Notes: a model not told the origin generated them from the sequence alone. A stretch of DNA of 64,000 nt from Chloroflexota bacterium (GCA_026706455.1 JAPOYS010000118.1:1910-65909); one strand, 5' to 3'. Positions 46,175-57,515 are shown, counted from the first letter of the stretch. Numbers and translations are program-made.

Positions 46175-47377
46175 CTACCCGCCCAGCACACCATGCGCCG
46201 CCCGCAGCACCTGCTCGACGCCGACGTCCCGCACGCAAGGATGATATTTCGGATCATCCGCGCGCCAATCCAGGATGCGGCAGGGCGCGCAAGCGATGTC
46301 GGACCTCACTACTACGTGTCGCTTCGGATCGCCCCAGGGCGCGAATTCGATGGGATCAGCCGGACCAAAGAGGGTGACGGTCGGCGTATGGACGGCAGCC
46401 GCCAAGTGCATGGCGCCGCTATCGGGACCGAGGGCCGCCAGCGAACGGCGGTAAAGCGCGGCCAATTGACCGACCGTGGTTGCGCCCGCCAGGTTGGCCG
46501 CGTCGCGTTCCATCTTGGCGGCGATGTCGTCGATTATTTCGGATTCTTCCGCTGTGCCAGTGAATACGATTGCCGCCTTGAAATCACGCGCGACCGCGTC
46601 GGCGACGACCGCCCAATTCTCGTTGCGCCACAGTTTGCTGGCTGCGCCCGAGCCCGGATGGATGCAGACCAGGGGCCGCTCGGCCGGAATTTCCCAATCC
46701 GCCAGACAATTGTCGATGGCGGCGCAATCGGCGGCGCGCAGCGGGAAATCAAGCTGAATATCGTCCGCCGGCGGCACTGGACCAAAGGCTTCCACCAGAC
46801 GCAGATTTTGCAGAACGGCGTGCTGATGTTCGCGCGCGCGCGACTCGGTCAAGAATGGCGACAGGCCTTCCAGATCATAACCGATACGCTGGGGGATGCC
46901 GGCGAGATACGCGAGCAGCGCTCCCCACCAGTGATCGGGGCGCATGATGAGGGCGCTGTCGTAACCGATCCGCCGCAACTGTCGCGCGCTGTTGAGCGCC
47001 AGGCGGTAGGCATTGTCGGCGATCGACCCGGCTCGTCCGAAACCGGGGAAGGGCAGGGTCAGGATTTGATCTACTTCGTCATAATTCTCCAGCAGCGCGG
47101 CGCAAAGGCCGCCGCAAAGGACGTGAATGCTGAGCTCGGGACGCTGCCGCTTCAGCGCTTTGATCGCCGGCGTCGTCAAGATCATATCACCCAAATGATC
47201 GGGCCGGATGATGAGAATGCGATTTGTCCGGCTGCTTTTGGTGAAAGCCGGCGCATAGGCGATCAGGCGCAGCAGCCCGTTTCGCAGCCGATGCTTGAAC
47301 GAGCGCTGATGCAATCTCGCAGCCAGGCGTCGGTTGCGCGTTGCGAGCGCTGCTTTATCCAAGACCCATCTCCGCAT
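46175..47377 (-). CDS. glycosyltransferase family 9 (heptosyltransferase-like)
   Basis: ILIIRPDHLGDMILTTPAIKALK, CIHPGSGAASKLWRNENWA, LGPDSGAMHLAAAV. Confidence 0.9.
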   Translation of the reverse strand: MRRWVLDKAALATRNRRLAARLHQRSFKHRLRNGLLRLIAYAPAFTKSSRTNRILIIRPDHLGDMILTTPAIKALKRQRPELSIHVLCGGLCAALLENYDEVDQILTLPFPGFGRAGSIADNAYRLALNSARQLRRIGYDSALIMRPDHWWGALLAYLAGIPQRIGYDLEGLSPFLTESRAREHQHAVLQNLRLVEAFGPVPPADDIQLDFPLRAADCAAIDNCLADWEIPAERPLVCIHPGSGAASKLWRNENWAVVADAVARDFKAAIVFTGTAEESEIIDDIAAKMERDAANLAGATTVGQLAALYRRSLAALGPDSGAMHLAAAVHTPTVTLFGPADPIEFAPWGDPKRHVVVRSDIACAPCRILDWRADDPKYHPCVRDVGVEQVLRAAHGVLGG

Positions 47378-48566
47378 AAACGCGCAGCAGGCGAGGCGTT
47401 AGCGCCGACCAATCATAGTATTCCTTTGCTACTCGCTCTGCGCGGGCGCCCAGTTCCCGCCGTCGCTCTTCGTCAGCCAGTAGCGCGCTGACGGCCTCGG
47501 CGAAAGCCTCCGCGCCATCGGCGATACACAGGGCAGCGCGCGCCTCGTCCTTCAAGCCGGCGGCGCCGACGGATGTGGACACCACGGCGCAGCGGGCCGC
47601 CATCGCCTGCAATATCTTCAAGCGTGTGCCGCTCCCCATCCGCAGCGGTACGATGTAAATGCTTGCTTTGTGGAGGTAGGGTTGTATCGAATCTACCCAG
47701 CCGGTGACCGTGATCCGACTGTCCGATGCGAGCGCTTGAATGCGTTCCTGAGGGTTGCGCCCCGCGATCAACAGACTCGCCTCGGGGTATCGTTGGCGAA
47801 TGCGCGGGAAGACCGCTGCGTTGAACCACTCGACCGCGTCCACGTTTGGGCGGTAATCCATCTTGCCGCTGAACACAAGTTGGGCGGGCGCGCGCGTCGA
47901 TTCTGCCGGCGGCGCATAATCGGCAGCGGCGACCCCGTTGGGCAAGACGTGAATCGGCGCGCCGCCGTAGCGTTCGAGCAGGCGGCGGTCTTCGTCGCTC
48001 ACAGCCAGGACCGCGTCGACCTTCCGACAGATTGCGCCTTCATAGCGCGCCAGGCGTCTAGACTGTATCGTTGAGTAGATCGCCGCCGGCAGACGGCGTC
48101 GGTCGCGGCGTTCGACCTGCGCGACAAGCCTTTGCAGCTCGGCTTCGGCGTTCAGGGCATCGTATATGATTTTCGCGCTTCTCGCTTTTGCCCGAATGCT
48201 GGGCAGGTAGTGTCCCAATTCAATGCCGGAAAACTGTACGAGGTCGAATTCATGCGCCCCTAGCAAATCGCCAAGTTTCCGGTCAAAAGCCCGGCTGGCC
48301 AGCCGAGATTCTATATCGGCGCGCCCGCTCAGCAGGAGCATGGCGAGGCGCCGCCCTATGCCGCGACGTGGCAAGCCTACGCTTTCGACTCTTTCGCACA
48401 ATTGATAGAGCGGGTTCGTCTCGGCGTCGACGGTCTGTTCCGTGAAACTCAGAAGCGTTACACGGCGCCGGGCTCGGGCTAAACCGCGAATTAAGCCAAT
48501 GTTGCGGATGGCCGCGCCCGATTCGCTCGGGTAGGGCAGGTCCGGCGTCAGCAGCAAGATCTTCAT
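47355..48566 (-). CDS. glycosyltransferase family 4
   Basis: MKILLLTPDLPYPSESGAAIRN, VLPNGVAAADYAP, LVFSGKMDYRPN, IVPLRMGSGTRLKILQAMA. Confidence 0.9.
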   Translation of the reverse strand: MKILLLTPDLPYPSESGAAIRNIGLIRGLARARRRVTLLSFTEQTVDAETNPLYQLCERVESVGLPRRGIGRRLAMLLLSGRADIESRLASRAFDRKLGDLLGAHEFDLVQFSGIELGHYLPSIRAKARSAKIIYDALNAEAELQRLVAQVERRDRRRLPAAIYSTIQSRRLARYEGAICRKVDAVLAVSDEDRRLLERYGGAPIHVLPNGVAAADYAPPAESTRAPAQLVFSGKMDYRPNVDAVEWFNAAVFPRIRQRYPEASLLIAGRNPQERIQALASDSRITVTGWVDSIQPYLHKASIYIVPLRMGSGTRLKILQAMAARCAVVSTSVGAAGLKDEARAALCIADGAEAFAEAVSALLADEERRRELGARAERVAKEYYDWSALTPRLLRVYAEMGLG

Positions 48567-48573
48567 CGCGCCT

Positions 48574-49677
48574 TCAATTGAGCACAGCTTCATAACATTC
48601 CAACACGCAGCGCGCGGTGTCGATCCAGCGGAAACCGGCCGCGCGCTGCCGGGCGGCCGCTGCTTGCTCCTCACGCCAGCGGCTGTCCGTCAGCGCTTTC
48701 TTGAGCGCCTCCGCAATCGTATCCGGGTTATGAGGATCGATGAGCGCGCCAACATCGCCAACGACTTCGGGCAGCGAGGCCTTGTCGCTGACGATGGGAA
48801 CGGCGCCGCAAGCCATGGCTTCCAAGGCTGTCAAGCCAAAGCCTTCATAAAACGACGGCGCCACCAGCGCGATTGCCTGGCTGTATAAGGCGGGCAACTG
48901 CGCATCGGCGATATCGTGCCGCAGGACGATACGCTCGCCGATGCCCACCGCATTCAGATCCGACATCAACTCGTCAAAATGCCAGCCCGGGCGGCCAGCG
49001 ATGACCAGCATCGGCGCGTCGGGCAATTCCAGGAGCAGATCGCGATAAGCCTCCGCCAAGCCGACGAGATTCTTGCGCGGTTCCAGCGTACCGACAAATA
49101 GAATGAATTCGGATGGCAGTCCCAGAGAGCAAATGACGGGCGCGGTCCGCTCCGGCGGCAGCGGCGCGAAGCTCTCATCGACTCCGAGTGCATGAACCGT
49201 GATTGCCTCTGCCTTCACGTTGAGGATTTCAATCAAATCTCGCTTGGTGGCTCGACTATCGACAAGTATATGGTCGGCGCGCTGAATGGACGCCTTGATT
49301 TGGCCATTATAATACCGGCGACTTTCGGCGGTGATGTATTCAGGATAATGAAGGAAACTGAGGTCGTGAATCGTGATGACGTGATGGCTGGCGCCGCGCT
49401 TGGGCGCGATGAAATCCGGGCTGTGCAAGAGGTCGAAGCGATGCCGCCAGAGCTCCAGCGAAAGCGCTGACCGTTCCAGCCGATGATGCGGCGGCGTCCA
49501 GGCGCTCACGCTCGGGAATCGACGGGACAAGCGCATATCGGACTTGCGGCTTTGCACTAATCTGATGTCGTGAGCGGGCGCAAGTTCTTCCAAGACGCCG
49601 ATGACCGCCGTGATGTACCTGCTGATTCCGCCTACGCGGTAGTGTGTCAGCCGGGCATCGATTCCGATACGTGCCAT
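48574..49677 (-). CDS. glycosyltransferase family 4
   Basis: GGISRYITAVI, ILFVGTLEPRKNLVGLAEAY, VAPSFYEGFGLTALEAMACG. Confidence 0.92.
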   Translation of the reverse strand: MARIGIDARLTHYRVGGISRYITAVIGVLEELAPAHDIRLVQSRKSDMRLSRRFPSVSAWTPPHHRLERSALSLELWRHRFDLLHSPDFIAPKRGASHHVITIHDLSFLHYPEYITAESRRYYNGQIKASIQRADHILVDSRATKRDLIEILNVKAEAITVHALGVDESFAPLPPERTAPVICSLGLPSEFILFVGTLEPRKNLVGLAEAYRDLLLELPDAPMLVIAGRPGWHFDELMSDLNAVGIGERIVLRHDIADAQLPALYSQAIALVAPSFYEGFGLTALEAMACGAVPIVSDKASLPEVVGDVGALIDPHNPDTIAEALKKALTDSRWREEQAAAARQRAAGFRWIDTARCVLECYEAVLN

Positions 49678-49839
49678 AGCGCGAGTATAGCGGTATCATC
49701 TGAGCTGCGCCAGCGCTATCCACAACCCGCCCGCTGTTGCACAATGATGCAAACGGTCGCTGTAGGGGCGAGCCTTGGCCGTCCGCTAATAGGCAAGAAA
49801 TGTAGGGGCGATCTATCAGGTCGCCTGCCGGAGCCCGCG

Positions 49840-50814
49840 ATGAAACGGTACGACGTATTGACCCTTGGCGAGTCCATGATGCGCCTGACGCCGCCGGGTT
49901 ACTTGCGCATTGAACAGACGCGCACCTTCGATATCTGGGTGGGCGGGACTGAGTCGAATACAGCCGTCGGCTTGGCGCGGCTCGGGCTCAAAGCGGCCTG
50001 GCTGTCGCGCTTGCCAGCGACGCCAATGGGACGCTACATCAGCAATCGCGTGGGGCAGTACGGCGTGGATGTCAGCCATGTCGTCTGGGCCGCTGCTGAC
50101 GAACGCCTGGGCATCTATTTTCACGAAAAGGCGCAAGCGCCGCGCGCCAGCGAAATCATCTATGATCGCGTCGGCTCGGCCATGAGCCGCATGCGGCCGG
50201 AGGATCTGCCGGATGGTCTATTTGCCGCGGGCATAGCCGACATTCTTCACGCAACTGGCATTACGCTTGCGATCAGCGAAACGGCGCGCGAAACTGTGCT
50301 GGAGGCTTTGCGCCGCGCGAAGGGCGCCGGCTGGCGCGTCAGCTTCGACACCAATTATCGCAGCAAGCTGTGGAGCGGCGCCGAAGCGGCCGCCGGCTGC
50401 GACGCGGCCATGGCGCTCGCGGATCTAATCTTTTGCCCGCTCAGCGACTTCCAGGTCATGTACGGCGACGCGTCGGCCGAAGATGCCATCGAGCGTCTGG
50501 CGGCGCGCTACCCGCAGTCGCTAATCGTCATGACCTTGGGGCAAGGGGGCGCGCAGGCCCGCACTCCCGCTGGCGACCTCCTGCGCCAACCGGCGATTCT
50601 GGCCGGCGAGGTCGGGCGCATCGGCGGCGGCGATGCCTTCGCGGCCGGCTTCCTTTACGCCTGGCTCAGTTTCGCCGATGTCGCCGCGGCCCTGAAATGG
50701 GGCGTGGCCATGTCGGCGCATAAATATACGATTCCCGGCGATTTGCCCTTGGTTGATCGCGAGGCGGTCGCCGCTTTGGTTGCCGGCGGCTCCGGCGGTG
50801 GCTTAATTCGCTAG
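49840..50814 (+). CDS. PfkB family carbohydrate kinase (2-keto-3-deoxygluconate kinase-like)
   Basis: YDVLTLGESMMRLTPPGYLRIEQTRTFDIWVGGTESNTAVGLARLG; GRIGGGDAFAAGFLYAWL. Confidence 0.9.
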   Translation: MKRYDVLTLGESMMRLTPPGYLRIEQTRTFDIWVGGTESNTAVGLARLGLKAAWLSRLPATPMGRYISNRVGQYGVDVSHVVWAAADERLGIYFHEKAQAPRASEIIYDRVGSAMSRMRPEDLPDGLFAAGIADILHATGITLAISETARETVLEALRRAKGAGWRVSFDTNYRSKLWSGAEAAAGCDAAMALADLIFCPLSDFQVMYGDASAEDAIERLAARYPQSLIVMTLGQGGAQARTPAGDLLRQPAILAGEVGRIGGGDAFAAGFLYAWLSFADVAAALKWGVAMSAHKYTIPGDLPLVDREAVAALVAGGSGGGLIR

Positions 50815-50922
50815 CGGCTTGTTCTTGAAAGTTGCCAATAGCCCCCGCGCTGATCTGGCAGACGCTAGGCGCTTGGCATATAATCGCGTGATTATCAGCC
50901 GACTGCTGGACCGCCCCGATAC

Positions 50923-52728
50923 ATGACCGCTGTGAAAACCAAGAAACGCCATCCCTTCATCCGCCTGCTCAACTATGCGTCTGTCTATAAGCGCAGGGTC
51001 GCGCTGGCCAGCCTCTATTCCGTGCTGGGCAAAGTCTTCGATATCATGCCGCCGGTATTGATCGGCATGGCCGTCGATATCGTCGTGCAGCGCGAGGACT
51101 CGCTGCTGGGTCGTCTGGGCCTGCGCGAGCTCTCGGCGCAACTCATCATCCTCGGCTTCGTCACCTTGATCATCTGGACGCTGGAATCCGTCTTCGGTTA
51201 CATTCAGCGCATATACTGGCGCAACCTGGCGCAATCGCTGCAGCACGATTTGCGCGTCGACGCTTATGATCACGTTCAGCATCTGGAAATGGCCTACTTT
51301 GAAGACCAGAGCACCGGCGGCTTAATGTCGATCCTGAATGACGACATCAACCAACTGGAGCGCTTCCTCGATATCGGCGCCAACGATGTCGTGCAGATCC
51401 TGACGACGGTCATCGTCATCGGCGGGATATTCTTCTTCATCGCGCCCAGCGTCGCCTGGATGGCGGCGATTCCGATTCCCTTCATCATTTGGGGCTCCTT
51501 CCGGTTTCAAGAGCTGCTGGGACCGCGCTACAGCGCCGTTCGCGAGCAAGTGAGCATGATCAACCATCACTTGTCGAATAGCCTGAGCGGCATCGCGACT
51601 ATCAAGAGCTTCACAGCCGAAGCCTATGAAGCGGAGCGGCTGCGCATCGAAAGCGATGAATATGTCAAGCGCAATCGGCGCGCCATCCGTTTGAGTTCCG
51701 CCTTCACGCCCTTGATCCGCATGGCCATCGTCTGCGGCTTCATCGCCATCACCATAGCCGGCGGGCAACTGGCGCTGAACGGCGCGCTTGATATCGGCGC
51801 CTACAGCGTACTCATCTTCATGACGCAGCGGCTGCTTTGGCCGCTGACCAGACTTGGCGAGACCTTTGACCAGTATCAGCGCGCCATGGCTTCGACGAAT
51901 CGCATTCTCGATTTGCTCAGCATCAAAACGTCGGTCAATGACGGCGCCATTCATCTGCCGCTGCGCCAAGTCCGCGGAAAGATGCGCTTGAACGACGTGA
52001 AGTTCGCTTACAGTGACGGACGCGAGATAATCCGCGGGCTGACGCTCGATTTGCCGGCCGGCGACACGGTGGCGATTGTCGGGGCAACCGGCGCCGGCAA
52101 GAGCACCGTAATCAAGTTGCTGCTGCGCTATTACGATGTCAGCGGCGGCAGCGTAACGCTGGATGGAATCGATTTGCGGGATCTGAAACAGGCCGATATC
52201 CGCAGCGCCATCGGCTTGGTCAGCCAGGATGTCTTCCTCTTTCACGGCAGCGTGCGTGAGAATATCGCCTACGGCCGGAATGGCGCTGTGCCTGATGAAC
52301 TGATCATTGAGGCGGCCATGATCGCGGAAGCGCATGAATTCATAACCGAATTGCCGCAGGGTTATGACACCATTGTGGGGGAGCGCGGCCAAAAGCTTTC
52401 CGGCGGTCAGCGTCAAAGATTGTCGATTGCGCGTGCGGTGCTCAAGAACCCGCCGATTCTCATTCTGGACGAAGCGACCTCGTCGGTGGACAATGAGACG
52501 GAAGCCGCCATTCAGCGCTCGCTGGAACGCATCGTGGTCGGGCGGACGACGATCGTCATCGCCCATCGCCTGTCGACCGTGCGCAAGGCCGACATGATTT
52601 ATGTGCTGCAGGAGGGCCAGCTGCTGGAAAGCGGCTGCCACGACGAACTAGTCTCGCAGGATGGATTGTACGCGTCGCTTTGGCGGGTGCAGACGGGCGA
52701 GCGCGTGCTGGCTGGCGCCATACACTAA
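50923..52728 (+). CDS. ABC transporter, fused permease/ATPase
   Basis: Six-TM domain, Walker [10 protein letters not shown], signature [16 protein letters not shown], Walker [13 protein letters not shown]. Confidence 0.95.
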   Translation: MTAVKTKKRHPFIRLLNYASVYKRRVALASLYSVLGKVFDIMPPVLIGMAVDIVVQREDSLLGRLGLRELSAQLIILGFVTLIIWTLESVFGYIQRIYWRNLAQSLQHDLRVDAYDHVQHLEMAYFEDQSTGGLMSILNDDINQLERFLDIGANDVVQILTTVIVIGGIFFFIAPSVAWMAAIPIPFIIWGSFRFQELLGPRYSAVREQVSMINHHLSNSLSGIATIKSFTAEAYEAERLRIESDEYVKRNRRAIRLSSAFTPLIRMAIVCGFIAITIAGGQLALNGALDIGAYSVLIFMTQRLLWPLTRLGETFDQYQRAMASTNRILDLLSIKTSVNDGAIHLPLRQVRGKMRLNDVKFAYSDGREIIRGLTLDLPAGDTVAIVGATGAGKSTVIKLLLRYYDVSGGSVTLDGIDLRDLKQADIRSAIGLVSQDVFLFHGSVRENIAYGRNGAVPDELIIEAAMIAEAHEFITELPQGYDTIVGERGQKLSGGQRQRLSIARAVLKNPPILILDEATSSVDNETEAAIQRSLERIVVGRTTIVIAHRLSTVRKADMIYVLQEGQLLESGCHDELVSQDGLYASLWRVQTGERVLAGAIH

Positions 52729-53705
52729 TGGATCTGCGCCAGGAGCTTGTCGACAACGATCATGTTGTTCACCGCGTCAGTTGGGGCGAAGCGCGGCGCT
52801 CTCCCATGTAGCAGGGCGTCGGCGAAATCCTCGACCATCAGTTGATACTGATCAACGGCGGGGATGGTATGTTCGGTGAATCCCTCCGGACCCCAGTGGC
52901 GTGCGCTGCCGTCAACAGACTTGTCGATGACGAAGCTTTGTGGCACGACGATCATGCCTTGCGAGCCTTTGAGCGTGTAGCTGTGTTGGCCGTAGGCGCG
53001 CAGGCCGCAGTCAAAGTGCCCGATGACGCCGGACGGGAACGCGAGCGTGCCCGCCAGCAACTCGTCGACCCCTGATTGCGCGCCAATTCTGCCGACGCCG
53101 GTGACGCGTATCGGTTCTTCGCCAGTGATAAAGCGCATGAGATTGATGCAGTAGCAGCCGACATCCATGAGCGCGCCGCCGGCCAGGTCTTTGCTCAGGC
53201 GGATATTGGCGCCGTCTGAAACCGGGAAGGTGAAGCTGCTGTTAATGATCTGCAAGTTTCCGATGCCGCCCGCTTCCAAGATCTCTTTGACCTTGGCGTG
53301 CTGCGGATGAAAGCGGTACATGAAGGCTTCGGCCAGCAGCAAGCTGCGCTCTTCGAAGGCGTCCACGATAGATTGGGCTTCGGGCGCGTCGCTGGCGAAG
53401 GGCTTCTCATTGAGCGTGGGGATGCCCGCTTGGGCGCATTTGACGCTCCATTCCGCGTGCATGCTGTTCGGCAATGGATTGTAGATCGCATCCAGGTCGG
53501 CATCGGCGAGCAGCGCCTCATAACTGCCGTAGGCGCGCGGGATGCCGTGCTGGTCGGCCCAGGCTCGCGCGCGCTCAAGCGAGCGGCTGCCGACGGCGAC
53601 CACCTCGCCGTTGCTCGACGCCTGGATCGCCGGGATCACCCGTCGCCCGATTCTCGCCGTGCTCAATATGCCCCAGCGGACTTTTTCTGCCATCGTCGAC
53701 TCCAA
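52725..53705 (-). CDS. Gfo/Idh/MocA family oxidoreductase
   Basis: [37 protein letters not shown]. Confidence 0.93.
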   Translation of the reverse strand: MESTMAEKVRWGILSTARIGRRVIPAIQASSNGEVVAVGSRSLERARAWADQHGIPRAYGSYEALLADADLDAIYNPLPNSMHAEWSVKCAQAGIPTLNEKPFASDAPEAQSIVDAFEERSLLLAEAFMYRFHPQHAKVKEILEAGGIGNLQIINSSFTFPVSDGANIRLSKDLAGGALMDVGCYCINLMRFITGEEPIRVTGVGRIGAQSGVDELLAGTLAFPSGVIGHFDCGLRAYGQHSYTLKGSQGMIVVPQSFVIDKSVDGSARHWGPEGFTEHTIPAVDQYQLMVEDFADALLHGRAPRFAPTDAVNNMIVVDKLLAQIH

Positions 53706-53718
53706 CTGTTGAACAACG

Positions 53719-54522
53719 CTACAACCAGCTGTCGATGATTGTAACGAGTTCGCCGGATTCTTTCAAAGCGTCGAGCGCGCCGTCTACCAGGCGCCAGGCC
53801 TCCGCGCGGTCGATACGCAGGGCGATGGCGTAGGGCTCATGCGTGATGTATTCGTAGCGCGGGGTCCATTCGCTGCGCGCGCGCAAATAGAGGCGCAGCG
53901 TGGTGGCGTCAACGACGGCGCCGTCGGCCAGACCAAGCCGCGCCGCATCCAGCGCGAATTCGGGCAGCTCGTAGGGCAGCATCGTAATCCATTGCCCATC
54001 CACTTCCCAAGCGCGAATCTCAGCATCGGCGCTGCTGGCGTATTCAAAGGCGATGCGCGCCTTCGCCGGCGCTTCGGCATCCGCTTGCGCGGTGTCCCTC
54101 GTCCCAACTACTACAAGACCATTGTCGAAATAGGATTGCGTGTAGCGGAGGTCGTCCATGCGCGCTGGATCGACGCGCAGCGCTGAGACCAGCATGTCAA
54201 CGCGGCCACTGATCAGCGCGTCATGCAAAGCGTAGAAGCCGATATTCTCGAAGCGAATGGGCAGTTCGAGTTCGCGCGCGAGGGCGCTGGCGAGGTCGAT
54301 ATCCAATCCCTCAATCCTCTCGCCGTTGTCCAGCGCAAAGGGCGGAAAACTGGCGTCCACGCCAATGACAATTTCGCCGGCGGGGAAGGCGGATTTCACA
54401 TCGGGCGGCGCCGAACGACGGCTCAAGACGACGATAGCTAGCGCGCCTGCAATGGCGAATGCCAATATCGCCGATCTCGCGGCGGAGGCCAGCTTCAGCC
54501 GGCGACGGGCGGCGGCAGCCAC
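53719..54522 (-). CDS. ABC-type amino-acid substrate-binding protein (SBP_bac_3)
   Basis: IVIGVDASFPPFALDNGERIEGLDIDLASALARELEL. Confidence 0.85.
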   Translation of the reverse strand: MAAAARRRLKLASAARSAILAFAIAGALAIVVLSRRSAPPDVKSAFPAGEIVIGVDASFPPFALDNGERIEGLDIDLASALARELELPIRFENIGFYALHDALISGRVDMLVSALRVDPARMDDLRYTQSYFDNGLVVVGTRDTAQADAEAPAKARIAFEYASSADAEIRAWEVDGQWITMLPYELPEFALDAARLGLADGAVVDATTLRLYLRARSEWTPRYEYITHEPYAIALRIDRAEAWRLVDGALDALKESGELVTIIDSWL

Positions 54523-55745
54523 GGCGTCTCGCTCCTCTCCCAGCCGCGCGCGTAATCCTGGAGGGCATAGTAGATCGGTTTCCGTTTGAAGTCGGCGCTG
54601 ACCAGCGTGAAATTATCGGGATGGCTGAGCAAATCGGCGGGAAATCTAAGCGCCCAGACGCATAGATTCTCGAGCCAGGTCCAGTTCGCCGCGACAAACT
54701 CGAAGGCTTGTATCGTGTAGGCTGTGCGCCGCGAGGGCCTTACGGCGCCGCTCCAGCGCGGGTGATCGTTCCAGCCGGATTCGGTCACGAAGACCCGTTT
54801 GTCGGCGTCGCCATGGGCGACCATAATATCGCGCAGAAGCTCGGCGCGGCGGAAGTTGAGGCGCTGCGGTGCGGGCTCGGCGGCGGGCGCGTCACGAAAA
54901 CCGTAGGTATGAATGGCCAGCGCGTCGAAAATTTCGCGCGCCCCGTCTTGATACATCGCGGTCAAATAATCCAACTCGTTGAGGCCTGCAGCGCTTCCCG
55001 CGCCTTCCAACGTTGGCGCCAGGGCGCCAGCGAGCACCAGCATGTTTGAGTTTGCTGCTTTGATCTGGCCGTAGGCGGCGCGCAGCAAGCGAACATAGGC
55101 GCCGGGGTCAACGAGCCTGTAACCCCACTCGAAGCTGAGGTTTGGCTCGTTCCAGATAATGACGGCTGCGACCGACTCCGCATAACGCCGGGCGAAGGCG
55201 GCGGCGTAGCGGGCGAAATCGTCAAATGATTCAGCGGGGAGATAATTGAGCGTGGTTGGCTTGTCGGCGCCGTTTGGACGCGCCCACTCCGGCACCAGCC
55301 CCAGCCGCGCGATGACGCGCAGGCCCTGTCGATTCGCATGGCTGATGATTCTATCGGCGCCGTCCCAACTGAATCGTCCGCGTTGCGGTTCGTAGTACGC
55401 CCAAGGAAAGAATTGTACGATTGTCGCTGCGCCCAACTCGCGCGCGAGAACCAGCGAGCGCTTGATCTTGGCTTCTTGGACTTCGTTCTCAAGCAAAGTA
55501 TGGACGCAGACTTGCCGGTTGGCGGTCTCGACGATTTGCTGCTCGCCCAGAGGGACGCGATCCGAGACTGGGCGCGGCACAGCGAGAGCCAGGAGCGACC
55601 CGAACAACAGAAGGCGCGCCAGAGCGCGACGCTTGCTTTGCAAAGCCAGGGCTAGGGACCAGGCGCGTCTGTGCTTTACGCGGGACATGACATGACAAGG
55701 CTTGGGCAATCGGTTACAATATCGGCTGTTGTTTGGCTCATTCAC
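54495..55745 (-). CDS. TIM-barrel glycoside hydrolase-like protein
   Basis: FFPWAYYEPQRGRFSWDGADRIISHANRQGLRVIARLG, VAAVIIWNEPNLSFEWG, VFVTESGWNDH: acid/base NEP and nucleophile TESG pattern. Confidence 0.7.
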   Translation of the reverse strand: MNEPNNSRYCNRLPKPCHVMSRVKHRRAWSLALALQSKRRALARLLLFGSLLALAVPRPVSDRVPLGEQQIVETANRQVCVHTLLENEVQEAKIKRSLVLARELGAATIVQFFPWAYYEPQRGRFSWDGADRIISHANRQGLRVIARLGLVPEWARPNGADKPTTLNYLPAESFDDFARYAAAFARRYAESVAAVIIWNEPNLSFEWGYRLVDPGAYVRLLRAAYGQIKAANSNMLVLAGALAPTLEGAGSAAGLNELDYLTAMYQDGAREIFDALAIHTYGFRDAPAAEPAPQRLNFRRAELLRDIMVAHGDADKRVFVTESGWNDHPRWSGAVRPSRRTAYTIQAFEFVAANWTWLENLCVWALRFPADLLSHPDNFTLVSADFKRKPIYYALQDYARGWERSETPWLPPPVAG

Positions 55746-55792
55746 TATAGACGCGATGGGCGCGAAGAGGCAAGCCGCGCGCTCGCGGTAAG

Positions 55793-56548
55793 TTGCCAGA
55801 GGTGAATGAAGGGCGCAGGAAATTGTCGCAGCGAATCATAGCGATGTGGTCGGGACCGCGCAATATCTCGACCGCGATGATGCGCGCTTGGGAGAGCCGC
55901 TCCGATACGCGGGTCATTGACGAGCCGTTTTATGCGCATTATTTGTCTCACACTGGCTATGAGCACCCGGGCGCCGATGAGATCATCCGCCGCTACGAAA
56001 CCGACTGGCGCAAGGTGGTGGAGGGTTTGCTGGGAGATTGCGCCGCAGAGCGGATATTCTTTCAGAAACATATGACGCAGCACATGTTGAAACACATCGA
56101 CAGAAGCTGGCTGAGCCGCGTCAGCAATTGCTTTCTCATTCGGGATCCGCGCCGGATGCTCTTGTCGTTCTCGAAGGTGATTCCCGATCCCGCGCTGGAA
56201 CAAACCGGGCTGCCGCAGCAAGTCGAAATCTTCAACTCAGTTCGGGCGGCGACGGGCGAGATCCCGCCGGTTGTCGCGGCGAAAGATGTCCTGCTCAATC
56301 CGGAGCGTACCTTGCGCAGGCTGTGCGCCGCGCTTGATCTGAGCTTTGACCAGGCTATGCTCGGCTGGCGGGCGGGCGGGCGCGAAACCGACGGCATCTG
56401 GGCGAAGCACTGGTACGCCAGCGCCCTGCAATCGACCGGCTTCGCGCCTTACCGGGAAGACGACAGGCCGCTGCCGACCGGGATGAATGGGCTTTTGGAC
56501 CAGTGCCGCCGACTGTATGAAGAAATGGCACCGTACTGTATCAGGTAG
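55793..56548 (+). CDS. sulfotransferase-like P-loop protein
   Basis: RIIAMWSGPRNISTAMMRAWESRSDTRVIDEPFYAHYL; FLIRDPRRMLLSF. Confidence 0.8.
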   Translation: MPEVNEGRRKLSQRIIAMWSGPRNISTAMMRAWESRSDTRVIDEPFYAHYLSHTGYEHPGADEIIRRYETDWRKVVEGLLGDCAAERIFFQKHMTQHMLKHIDRSWLSRVSNCFLIRDPRRMLLSFSKVIPDPALEQTGLPQQVEIFNSVRAATGEIPPVVAAKDVLLNPERTLRRLCAALDLSFDQAMLGWRAGGRETDGIWAKHWYASALQSTGFAPYREDDRPLPTGMNGLLDQCRRLYEEMAPYCIR

Positions 56549-56556
56549 GCAATGCG

Positions 56557-57474
56557 ATGAAACAGAGTTTTAATCCCAAGAACCGCGACCTTCTCATCAA
56601 CATCAATGGCGAGCTGCTGCATCGGGATGTGGCGGGCCTCAGTCCCTTTGATTCGGCTGTGCAAGGGGGCGATGCGGTTTGGGAAGGTCTGCGCCTGTAT
56701 CAAGGGCGGATTTTCAAATTGATCCCGCATTTGGATCGCTTGCGCGATTCGGCCAAGGCGATGGCTTTCAGCGAAATCCCGTCGCATGAGGAGATCATAG
56801 GCGAAATCAGCAAGACCCTGGCGGCGAACAGTATGACGGATGGCGTGCACATCCGCTTGACCCTCAGCCGGGGCCTCAAGGTTACGAGCGGCATGGACCC
56901 GCGTCTGAACACGAGCGGTCCCACTCTGATTGTGCTGGCGGAGCATAAGCCGCCGGTGTATGACAAGAGCGGCATTCGGCTCGTCACGTCGAGTATTCGC
57001 CGCATACCGCCGGATTGCGTCGATCAAAACATCCACTCCTGCAATCTGGTCAATTCGATTCTGGCCAAGATTCAAGCGAACGCCGCCGGCGCCGATGACG
57101 CGCTGATGCTCGATTATCAGGGCTATGTAGCGGAGACGAACGCCACCCACGTCTTTATCGCGCGCGCTGGGCTGGTCTTGACGCCGGATACAGGTTCCTG
57201 CCCGGAAGGCATCACCCGAGGCGCGGTCCTTGAAATCTGTTTGGAGGCTGGCATTCCGCATCAGGTGAAGAATATATCTTTGAGCGAGGTATACCGGGCG
57301 GACGAGATGTTCTGCACCGGCACCATGGGCGAATTGGCGCCGGTCCTTGAGCTGGACGGTCGGCCGATCGGCGGCGGCGAGATCGGCTCGATGACAGGGC
57401 GCTTGAGCCGTCTGTTCCGCGAACGAACGGAGCGGGAAGGCTATCAGGTGGTGGAATTGGCTTCTCCGGGTTAG
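56557..57474 (+). CDS. class IV aminotransferase (branched-chain/D-amino-acid type)
   Basis: VQGGDAVWEGLRLYQGRIFKL; HSCNLVNSILAKIQANAAGADDALMLDYQGYVAETNATHVFIA. Confidence 0.9.
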   Translation: MKQSFNPKNRDLLININGELLHRDVAGLSPFDSAVQGGDAVWEGLRLYQGRIFKLIPHLDRLRDSAKAMAFSEIPSHEEIIGEISKTLAANSMTDGVHIRLTLSRGLKVTSGMDPRLNTSGPTLIVLAEHKPPVYDKSGIRLVTSSIRRIPPDCVDQNIHSCNLVNSILAKIQANAAGADDALMLDYQGYVAETNATHVFIARAGLVLTPDTGSCPEGITRGAVLEICLEAGIPHQVKNISLSEVYRADEMFCTGTMGELAPVLELDGRPIGGGEIGSMTGRLSRLFRERTEREGYQVVELASPG

Positions 57475-57515
57475 TATTTGCGTATTCATCATTTAGTCAA
57501 GAGGAGTGATCCTAC

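Noticed and set aside
46193-47491. 432-aa plus-strand ORF opposite the GT9 gene
   Set aside because: Shadow ORF; GT9 motifs are on the minus strand.
51322-52641. 439-aa minus-strand ORF opposite the ABC transporter
   Set aside because: Shadow ORF; Walker and signature motifs are on the plus strand.
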